Below are positions 1 through 9,300 of a stretch of DNA of 10,181 nt, piece by piece. The DNA is taken from assembly GCA_029975915.1 (NCBI GenBank), contig JARKOC010000233.1, positions 1 through 10,181 on the forward strand. The letters run 5' to 3'. Both the position numbers and the translations under genes were made by a program. Position 1 is the first letter of the stretch, and every line of letters begins with the position of its first letter. The DNA comes from Bryobacteraceae bacterium (lineage in GTDB: Bacteria > Acidobacteriota > Terriglobia > Bryobacterales > Bryobacteraceae). The notes below the pieces were generated by a model. That model was not told the origin of the DNA, did not search any database, and saw only the letters and a program-made list of their open reading frames with translations.

Positions 1-130
1 GAAAACCGCCAAGGAGCTCGGCATGGGCACCATCCTGGTGGGCGACGGCGACCAGCCGCACTTCGTCGATGCCACCGTGCCGAGCGCGGTTCAGGTGCCG
101 GAAGCGCTGAAATACTGGGCCGGCGCCTGA
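1..130 (+). CDS. C-terminal end of a HAD-family hydrolase (partial)
   Basis: The window opens inside a gene whose last 42 codons read from base 2 to a TGA at 128-130. The peptide begins KTAKELGMGTILVG and ends in EALKYWAGA. The pattern 'TAKELGMGTILVG', followed by a short loop and a 'DATVPSAVQVPEAL' helix, is what follows motif IV in subfamily IA HAD phosphatases (compare 'NLRTAKALGM.TVLV...VIDSIHDLPEAL'). Pyrimidine 5'-nucleotidase-like HAD proteins end this way. The catalytic motifs I-III and the DD of motif IV lie outside the window, so substrate and activity cannot be judged. It is codirectional with the glucan synthase but separated from it by about 270 bp, so a shared transcript is possible but not shown. 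The call rests on a short tail alone. Confidence 0.6.
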   Translation, partial: KTAKELGMGTILVGDGDQPHFVDATVPSAVQVPEALKYWAGA

Positions 131-170
131 GCAGATTAACAGTCTGCTGTCCTTCCGGAAACCGGATTAA
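130..170 (+). terminator. Two weak hairpins after the HAD gene, possible poor terminator
   Basis: Directly at the HAD stop codon there is a 6-bp stem, AGCAGA (130-135) pairing with TCTGCT (143-148) across a 7-nt loop. Six bases on is a 5-bp stem, TCCGG (154-158) pairing with CCGGA (162-166) across AAA. Only 'TTAATAT' follows, with no real T-run, so a strong intrinsic terminator is not supported. These could be a weak terminator or 3'-end stabilising stems for the upstream mRNA. Confidence 0.22.
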
Positions 171-176
171 TATCCC

Positions 177-205
177 TGGCAATAAACCTGATAACGGCGT
201 ATAGT
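177..205 (+). promoter_or_regulatory. Candidate sigma-70-type promoter for the glucan synthase
   Basis: TGGCAA (177-182) and TATAGT (200-205) are separated by exactly 17 bases. The -10 matches TATAAT at five of six positions. The -35 matches TTGACA at only three of six. Transcription would begin near 212, leaving a leader of about 190 nt before the TTG start. This is the best -10/-35 pair I found by eye in the gap between the HAD tail and the glucan synthase; a promoter nearer the palindrome cluster cannot be excluded. Confidence 0.35.
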
Positions 206-230
206 CAAAAACTGACCTAACAATCGAAAA

Positions 231-300
231 CATTTCTCTCACCATTCTCACCCGCCCTCTGTTTTCCGGTCATCTCCAGCCACATCTCCGCACCTCCCCC
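231..300 (+). promoter_or_regulatory. C-rich, G-poor leader segment, rut-like
   Basis: By hand count these 70 bases contain 35 C and only 6 G, and 15 purines in total. The neighbouring DNA does not show this skew. Long C-rich, G-poor unstructured RNA is the known signature of Rho utilisation (rut) sites. It lies between the candidate promoter and the start codon, so it could allow Rho-dependent attenuation of the 9.2-kb transcript, or end read-through from the HAD gene. An 8-base direct repeat, CCTTTCCG, follows at 321-328 and 331-338, ten bases apart. Function is inferred from composition alone. Confidence 0.3.
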
Positions 301-337
301 CTGGGACAGTCTGCACGGTTCCTTTCCGAGCCTTTCC

Positions 338-383
338 GTCACGTGACATTTTTCACCAAGACCGAACGTTCGGACTACGTAGT
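338..383. promoter_or_regulatory. Cluster of three ACGT-centred perfect palindromes (candidate operator)
   Basis: Three perfect inverted repeats without spacers lie within 46 bp: GTCACGTGAC (338-347), CCGAACGTTCGG (362-373) and ACTACGTAGT (374-383). All have the core ACGT, and their centres are 25 and 11 bp apart. The middle one resembles the compact dyads bound by many TetR-family repressors; that is an analogy, not a match to a named site. As RNA they would give stems of only 3-4 bp, so a DNA-binding role is more likely than a hairpin. The cluster sits just before the AAAGGA ribosome site and TTG start of the glucan synthase, and overlaps the two alternative GTG starts (343, 382). Confidence 0.45.
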
Positions 384-387
384 GAGT

Positions 388-393
388 AAAGGA
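388..393 (+). promoter_or_regulatory. Ribosome binding site that decides the glucan synthase start
   Basis: AAAGGA lies six bases before an in-frame TTG at 400. The other in-frame non-ATG candidates, GTG at 343 and GTG at 382, have no purine-rich ribosome site before them; the bases ahead of 343 are pyrimidine-rich. The first in-frame ATG is around codon 147, inside conserved sequence, so an ATG start is excluded. TTG at 400 is therefore the best-supported start. Confidence 0.5.
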
Positions 394-399
394 CACATT

Positions 400-3300
400 T
401 TGGGCGTCGGCATTCTCATTGGTTACTTCGCACAACAAGATGAAGCTCGGAGGTCTCTCCGGGAATTGGCAAAACAAGGCTTCACCCGCACCGCCCTGGC
501 GCATAGGAGCTCGGACGGTGATATCCACATCACGGACCCTTTCTTTCGGCGCCGTGCCCTCGGAGCAACTCTGGCCGCGATCCTGTCCGGGGGGATTGGC
601 GGGATTGCCGCTCTGCTCGTTACCTGGTCACAATTGCTTCCAGCCTGGAGACACACCACTTCCCTGGCGGCAATCCTCGCATGTGCCGCAATCGGCACAC
701 TGGCAGGCCTTTTGTGGCTGCGACGCTCCAGGCACGGTGTTGAGCCGGGGGAACTGCGTGATCATGCCCGTCGACTCGTGTCCGGTGAATCCGTCCTGAT
801 CCTCCAGGCAACCGTCGAATCTTTACAGCGACCGATGGCTCTGCTGAGGGAAAGCGGTGAGATCCCCCCCGCCCTGTTCGTCATACATCCCAGACGCGAG
901 CGGAGAGTAACGGAGCGGGCCTCCGCGGGAAAGCTCTCCCCGGCACAAATTCAGGAGCATGCCCATTGCCATGCCAAGGAACAGCAGGTGGACCCAAGTG
1001 CGGGGCACACTACCGTATTGCTTAGGCGAATAAAGCAGTCACGGGAATGGGTCCGTCAGGTCTGTGTGGATCTCACTGCGGCAAGCCGCCTGGAACAGAA
1101 AGCAACGCCTGCCGCAGACTGGATACTTGATAACGAGTACATCCTGGAGGGAAACGTCCGCGATGTCCTGCTGAACCTTCCCCGCAGCTTTTACCGTCAG
1201 CTGCCCACACTTGACTCTGATACCTACCGGGGGCTGCCGTGCATCTACGGTCTGGCCAAAGATCTCGTCTCCCATACGGAACTACGCCTGGACCGGGAGA
1301 ACATCCTGGCCTTTATCGAGGCATACCAATCCGCACGCACGCTGACGATCGGCGAACTCTGGGCAATTCCCCAGATGCTGCGCATCGCGCTAATCGAAAG
1401 TATCCAGAGCCTTGCCGTTACCGCCCTTGCGGATCTGCGCGAGCGTCAGTTAGCAGACTTCTGGGCGAACCGGCTGGTCACCGCCAATCGCCGCGATTCC
1501 AACCAGCTCTTCATGCTCCTTGCGGAACTTGCTAAATCGGAGCCGTGTCCCAGCCCTTATTTCGGTACACAGCTGGTCGACCTGCTGTACGACGAAGCGG
1601 CGGCATTGTCGCCGGTCCGGAGCTGGCTCGAGCGCACGCTCAAAATACCCCTGCGCGACCTCACTTTGCGCGAACATAACCGGCAGACCAGTGAGCAGCT
1701 GTCCTGCGGCAATGCCTTCACCAGCCTGCGCCAACTGGCCCTGCTGGACTGGCGGGAGATCTTCGAGAAGCTCAGCCGGGTGGATCAGATGCTGCGCCGC
1801 GATCCGTCCGGCGTCTATGCCGGGATGGATTTCGCAACCCGCGACCGCTGTCGGAGGGCGATTGAAACGCTTGCCCGCGCTTCCGGTCGGACTGAGGAAG
1901 AGGTCGCGGAACGCATCTTTACGCTGGCGACACAGGCCAAGCGTGAATCAGCGCCAGATGAACGGCGCAGTCACGTCGGCGCCTGGCTGGTCGGGGAGGG
2001 ACGGTTTGACCTGGCCCGACTGCTCGCATGCCGTGAAACGTGCCACTACCGCTCCCTGGAGTGGATCTATCGCCACGCAACCGCCGTCTACGCACTCGGC
2101 ATCGTCGGCTTCACCTCGCTGCTTTTATTCTTGCTTGGATCGGTCGGATTGGCAGGATCTGTCGGATCAACAGGACCGGCAGGACTGACAGGAGTGTCTC
2201 TGCTCCTTTTGATTCCGGTCAGCCAGCTGGCGATCGAGGCGGTCAATTACCTGAGCACGCGACTCCTGCCGCCCCGACCCTTGCCCAAGATGGATTTCGA
2301 GGACTCGGGGATTCCCGATGAATTCCGCACCCTGGTAGTCGTGCCGATGATGCTGGTGAACACGGAGACGGTACGAACCGAGGTGGAGAAGCTGGAGATC
2401 CGCTACCTGGCCAACAAGGAAGCAAATCTTCTCTTCAGCCTGTTCACGGACTACACCGATTCAGCCACGCCTACACGGGAAGACGACAGCCGGTTGCTCC
2501 AGACCGCGAAAGAATCCATGGAGGCCCTTAACCGACGCCATGGCGGGGAACGTTTTTTCCTTTTCCATCGGGAGCGAACCTGGAGCGAATCGGAGCAGAA
2601 ATTCATCGGTTGGGAGCGCAAACGGGGCAAACTGGAGGAGCTCAACCGACTTATCGACGGAACGCGACCTGAAGACGCAGCATCCCTGGTCTACGAGGGA
2701 AACCCGGATAGCCTTTCGGATGTGCGCTTTGTCATAACCCTGGACAGCGATACCCAGTTGCCGCACGCAACGGCCCGCAGAATGGTCGAGACACTGGCCC
2801 ACCCCCTCAACCAGCCGCGCTTCGACGGGTTGGGCAACATCACGGCCGGCTCCTACACCATTATCCAGCCGCGGGTCAGCCCGTCACTGACGAGCACAAA
2901 CGCCTCGACCTTCAGCCGTCTCTTCGCCGATGCGGTCGGCATCGACCCTTACACCCAGGCTGTCTCCGATGTCTATCAGGACCTGAGTGGTGAAGGGTCG
3001 TACCATGGCAAGGGGATCTATGACGTGCGCGCTTTCAGCCGCGTACTGTCGGGACGGTTCCCGGAAGAGTGGGTGCTGAGCCACGACCTGATCGAAGGCG
3101 CCCACGTCAGAGTGGGGCTGGCCAGCGATATTGAGCTCTTTGACGAGTTCCCGCAAGGGTACCAGAGCTACAGCAGTCGGGCCCATCGCTGGATTCGCGG
3201 GGACTGGCAGATCGCAGGGTGGATTTTTCCACGTGTTCCGCACCCTACCGGGGGCCGTGGACGGAACCCGCTCTCTCTGTTGAACCGCTGGAAGATCCTC

Positions 3301-6300
3301 GACAACCTGCGCCGCAGCCTTTTGCCCGCCGCCAGCCTGGGCCTGTTGATTGCCTCCTGGCTCATTTCCCCGAGAATCGGCGGGATCGCCGGGCTGGTGG
3401 TCGGCATGCAGCTTCTCTTCCACCCTCTTGCGCAGCCCTTCACCATGGCAACCACCCGCAAGGGGTTGAAGTACTTCAATCTGTCGAAGGTGATGCACGA
3501 CTTGCTGCGGGCGATTACCGACGCCGCGCTGTTGCCGCACCAGGCCGCGGTTGCTCTGGATGCCGTTGCCCGGGTCTGCTACCGGCGCATGTTCTCCCGG
3601 CGGGGACTGCTGGAGTGGACTGCCCAGGCCACCCACTGGAGCGCCTCCCGCCGGCAACCGCTCTTCGTCGCAGGCCTTGCGTTGGGGAGCCTTTTCAGTG
3701 TCATTGTTTGCTGGGCAATCTGGCGGGTTATGCCGGCGAGCCTCCCCTTCGCAGCTCCCTGGCTCGGGCTCTGGTTTCTCTCCCCCCTGCTCGGCTGGCT
3801 CCTCAATCTGCGTCCTGTCGAGCAAAAACGGGACCACCCTCTGCCGGAGACGGACCACCGCTTCCTCAGGCAGGTTGCACGGCGGACCTGGCGCTATTTC
3901 TCGTCATTCGTGAACGCCGACACCTCGTGGCTGCCGCCCGACAACTTCCAGGTCTCCCATCAGAACGGCCTGGCCATGCGTACCAGTCCGACCAACATCG
4001 GCCTCTGGATGACCAGCGCTCTGGGCGCCCATGATTCCGGCTACCTTACCGTCGACCAGGTCGTCGAGAAACTGACATGCACCATGGAAACCATAGGCCG
4101 CATGGAGCGCTATGAAGGGCATCTCCTGAACTGGTACGATATCCGGACCCTGGCCCCTCTGGAGCCTCGCTATGTCTCCACTGTCGACAGCGGCAACCTG
4201 CTGGGCGCCCTGTGGGCTCTGGGACAGGGTCTTGACGAGTTGGTGAACGGACCGATCCTTGATGGCAAAACATTTGCCGGCTTCGGCGACACCGGCAGAA
4301 TACTGAAACAGGTCGCAGGCCTTGAACGCCGTTCCGGCTTCGATCTCCATATCCTGGACGAGCTGATGAACGAATGGGACTCCCCACCAGAGCGCATCGC
4401 TGATGCACTGCGCCTGTTGCGGAGAATGGAGAAAAGCTTCAGGGTCCCCCTGGTTCCCGGAGGAGCAGCCTCATGGGCCGGGGAGATGGAGGAGCAGGTT
4501 GATGCATGGATAATGATCGCGGATCGCTATCTAACCTGGATCGAAATCCTTGCCGAAAAGACGGAGCCGGAGCTCGCCCAACTGGGTGATCCGGCCCTGA
4601 CAGCCATCCGCGGGGAACTTTCCCAGGCGCCTTCGCTCTTCGATCTTGCCCATGGGAGGGTAGACTCTATCCGCATCCTCAAAGAAATACGTGAGGAGTG
4701 TCGCGATGCCTGCTCATTGCTCAACCCATGGCTCGACCGCGTTATCGGGGCCTTTGAAACCGGCAAATGGCTTGCCGGCGAAACCCTGGGGATGGCTGAA
4801 CGCTTGAATATCAACATCCGCGAGCTGTCGGACGGGATTACCATGGCTTTCCTGTACGATCCCCGGCGCAGGCTGTTCGCCATCGGCTACAACGTATCCA
4901 CGGACCGTCCGGACGTTTCCAGCTATGACCTCCTGGCCAGTGAAGCGCGTCTCGGAAGTTTCGTAGCCATTGCCCGAGGCGATGTCCCCCTGGAACACTG
5001 GTTTTCCTTGAGCCGACCGTACGGCGCTATCGGCAGGAAACGGGTTCTGCTCAGCTGGACCGGGACCATGTTCGAATACCTGATGCCTCTCCTGTTCCAG
5101 CGTTCCTACGGTTATTCGCTCCTGGACAAGGCGGCCGGTGAAGCGGTAGCGATCCAGATCACCTATGGACGCACGCATCGTGTACCGTGGGGTATTTCCG
5201 AGTCGGCCTATGCCGATCTGGACCTCAACAAGACCTATCAGTACAAGGCCTTCGGCGTTCCGGCTCTCGGTTTGAAGCGAGGCCTGGAGGAACAGCTGGT
5301 CGTCGCTCCCTATGCCACCCTGCTGGCACTGAACGTGGCGCCGATAGAGACCGTGCGGAATCTGAAAAAACTGGCCGGGCTGGGGCTGCTTGGCGATTAC
5401 GGCTATTACGAGGCCATGGATTTCAGCCGGCAACCGCGGCGTGAGACCCGGGGTCATGCTCTCAAACGCGGGGTGATTGTCGAGGCGTATATGGCACATC
5501 ACCAGGGGATGGCATTTCTGGCGTTGACCAACTTCCTCCACGGCAACCCGTTCCCACGGCGGTTTCACAGCGACCCGCGGGTACGTGCCTTTGAGGCCCT
5601 GCTCCAGGAGCGCATCCCGACCCTTCCGCCGCTGCACCTTATCTCGACACGGCCGAGTGAGCCTGCGCCGACGGGTGCAGACCTGATCGCGCCGTCGGGA
5701 AGCACCTTTACCACTCCCCATACCGCCACGCCCAGGAGCCTGCTGCTCAGCAACGGCCGCTACGGGTTGATGATCACCAACAGCGGCGGCGGCTACAGTC
5801 AATGGGGAGACCGGGAACTTACCCGCTGGCGTTCGGATAAGACCTGTGACAGCCGGGGAACCTTCTGCTACGTCCATGAGGCAGATCCGGAGTGTCTCTG
5901 GTCCACCACGTATCACCCGGTCGGCGGAAAGGCTGAAGGGTATTCCGCGGACTTTGCCCTTGACCGGGCCGTCTTCCACCGCATTTATAATGGTATCCAT
6001 ACGGAAACGGAGATCATCGTCTCACCGGAAGACGATGTTGAGGTGCGCCGGATTACCCTGGTCAACCGCTCCACCCGCGCACGGCGCCTCAACCTCACCA
6101 GCTACATTGAACTCTCCATGGCGCACCACAATGCGGACCGCCAGCACCCGGCTTTCAACAAGCTGTTCATCCAGACCGAGGCGGTCCCTGAGCACCAGGC
6201 GCTGCTCGCCTACCGGCGGACGCGGGATGAAAACGAAGCGCCCCTGTATGTGGCCCATTGCCTGACGCTTCAGCATGCAGGGAATGACAGCGTGCATGAA

Positions 6301-9300
6301 AAGGGATGGCAGTTTGAAACCGACCGGGAACGTTTCATCGGCCGCGGCCGCACCCTTGCCAATCCCATGGGGGCCATTCAGGACCTGGGCAACAGCCAGG
6401 GTTTTGTCCTTGATCCGATACTCAGTCTTCGGCGGAGTTTTTCCCTGGAGCCGGGGCAGCGCGCGCAGGTTTCCCTGGTGCTCGCTGCCGGAGCAACCCG
6501 CGAGCAGGTCCTGCTGCTGATGGATAAATACAACGACCCCCATGCGACCAATCGGGCCATGGATTTTGCCTGGGGCTCGGCCCAGCAGCAGTTGCAGATG
6601 CTGCACATCCAGCCTGACGAAGCGCGCCGTTTTCAGCACCTGGCAAGTCACCTGCTGTTTCCCAATCCACTCTTGCGCACTCCCGCCGAACGCCTGAAAG
6701 ACAACCATAAGGGGCAGGCGGGATTGTGGCCCTATGCCATCTCGGGCGACCTGCCGATAGCGCTGATCACCATCGGAGAGGCGCGGGATATCAGCCTCGT
6801 TCGCCAGATGCTCCAGGCCCACACCTATTGGCGGATGCACGGATTATCCACCGACCTGGTGATACTCAACGAGGAGGCGGGAAGCTATGAACGGCCGCTC
6901 CAGGAACGACTGGAGCAGCTTATCCATGCCCATTCCCTCTCCGCGGCGTCCGATCGGCCGGGCGGGATCTTCCTGAAGAGCGCGGCGCATATCCCGGAGG
7001 AAGACCTGAATCTCCTCAAGGCCGCGGCCGGCATCATGCTGGTGGCGGCACGCGGCACGCTGCCCCAGCAATTGTGGGCGCCGGTAGAGGCTCCAGAGCT
7101 GCCGGAAAAGCTGTCCGGAAAGCCTGCTCCCCGGGAGCCCTCGGCTCCGCTTCCCTTCATGGAGTTAAACTACTTCAACAGCCTCGGAGGCTTTACACCG
7201 GACGGGCGTGAATACGCCATCTATCTCGGCCCCGGCAGCAACACCCCTGCGCCGTGGGTTAACGTCATCAGCAACCCGACCTTCGGCACCATGGTCAGCG
7301 AAACCGGCTCCGGCTTCACCTGGTACGGCAACAGCCAGCGCAATCGTCTGACCGGCTGGTCCAACGATCCGGTGCTGGACCCGGCGTCGGAGGCTCTGTA
7401 CATCCGCGACGAGGAGAGCGGCCTCTTCTGGACGCCAACCGCGGCCCCGATCCGCGAGGAGAACGCCTATCGGGCGAGGCACGGGGCAGGCTATACGGTC
7501 TTCGAGCACAACAGCAACGGTATCGAACAGGAGCTGACCGTCTTCGTGCCGGTGGACGAGAGCGGAGGGAAATCAATCAAACTGCAGCGACTGCGGCTTA
7601 CCAACGCTTCTTCCAGAAGACGGCGGCTCACACTAACCTATTATGTGGAGCTTACCATCGGCGAGAACCGCGAAACCACCCAGATGCATGTCGTGACCAA
7701 CTGGGATGACGAATCCCGTGCCCTGCTGGCGCACAACCGCTACCACCCCGAGTACGGAGAGCGGGTCTCTTTCACGGCCATGGTTCCCCCGGTCGACTCA
7801 TACGGCGGTGACCGCACCGCATTCATCGGCCGCAACCGCTCGTTGGCCAACCCGGCAGCAATGGCGTTGACCCGCCTGTCACAACGGACCGGAGCAGGGC
7901 TGGATCCGTGCGCGGCATTGCGGGTCAGCCTGGAAATGGCTCCGGGCGAGCAACGCGATACCACCTTCATGCTTGGCCAGGCCGGGTCAGTGGCGGAAGC
8001 CAGGAAACTGGTGCAAAGTTACCGGGAGGATCGGGCGTTTGAGGACGCGTTTGATGAGACCAGGGCCTGGTGGGATACGCTGCTCGGCACGATTGAGGTG
8101 CACACCCCGGTTCTGTCCGCGGACCTCCTGATCAACCGCTGGCTTCAGTACCAGTCCCTGAGCTGCCGCCTCTGGGGACGCTCCGCTTTTTACCAGTCAG
8201 GCGGCGCATTCGGTTTTCGCGATCAATTACAGGACGTCACGGCGTTCCTGTACTCCAGGCCCGAACTGGCGCGCGACCAGATCCTTCTGGCAGCGAGCCG
8301 GCAGTTCAGGGAGGGGGATGTCCAGCATTGGTGGCACGAACCGGGAGGCGCTGGGATCCGCTCGCGTATCTCCGACGACCTCCTCTGGCTCCCGTACGTG
8401 GTCGCCTACTATGTCCGGACAACTGGCGACGCCGACATTCTCAAGGAGGAGGTGTCCTTCCTCAACGCGCCCCTGTTGGCAGACGATCAGCATGAGCAAT
8501 TCTCCACGCCGGAGGTCACCTTTGAAGGCGCCACCATCTTCGAACACTGCCGGCGCTCAGTCACCCGCGGCCTGACATCAGGACCCCATGGCCTACCCCT
8601 CATGGGTACGGGTGATTGGAACGACGGGATGAACATGGTGGGCGCCGGGGGCAAGGGTGAGAGTGTATGGCTCGCCTGGTTCCTGTGTGATCTGTTGCAG
8701 GGGATGGCTGAGATGTCGATCATCGCGCAGCAGCCGGAGCTGGGCAAAACCTACCAGGAGGACAGATCCGCCCTGATCCGGCGTATCGAACAGGCCGGGT
8801 GGGACGGGGAGTGGTATCTGCGGGGGACTTTCGATGACGGCGCCCCGCTCGGCTCCGCGCTCAACGGGGAGGCTAGGATCGATTCCCTGCCCCAATCGTG
8901 GGCTTGGCTTTCCGGCGCAGCCGACCCGCGGCGCGCGGATCAGGCCCTGGAGTCGGCCTGGAACCATCTCGTCAGGGAAGATGAAGGTCTGGCGCTGCTC
9001 TTCGAGCCCCCTTTCAACACCTCAGATCCATCGCCCGGATACATCAAAGGGTATCCTCCCGGAGTGCGGGAGAACGGCGGCCAGTACACCCATGCCTCCC
9101 TCTGGATGGCCATGGCCATGGCCCGCAAAGGGGATGGAGATCGGGCCGTACGGCTTCTGCGCATGCTCAATCCCATTGAGCACGCTCGTGACGCGGAAGG
9201 GGTCTGGCAGTACGGGGTTGAACCTTACGTTGTAGCGGCCGACGTCTACCGGTTGCCCGGCCGGATCGGCCGGGGAGGGTGGTCCTGGTATACCGGTTCT

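Noticed and set aside
217..528. 103-codon open frame on the minus strand spanning the leader
   Set aside because: No protein-like motif. It runs through the palindromes and into the glucan synthase N-terminus, and is explained by the purine-rich complement of the C/T-rich leader.
1520..2188. 222-codon plus-strand open frame in another phase
   Set aside because: Fully inside the glucan synthase; composition is Arg, Ser and Pro-rich, and its end simply reads the 9-nt repeat in a second frame.
2884..3858. 324-codon open frame on the minus strand
   Set aside because: It overlaps the GT84 catalytic motifs on the other strand. Its translation is low-complexity (Gly, Arg, Gln, Pro-rich) and shows no domain, so it is a shadow.
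4714..6000. 428-codon open frame on the minus strand
   Set aside because: It lies wholly opposite the conserved cyclising and GH94 regions of the glucan synthase. Its translation is rich in Gly, Arg and Gln with no recognisable motif, as expected of a shadow frame in GC-rich DNA.
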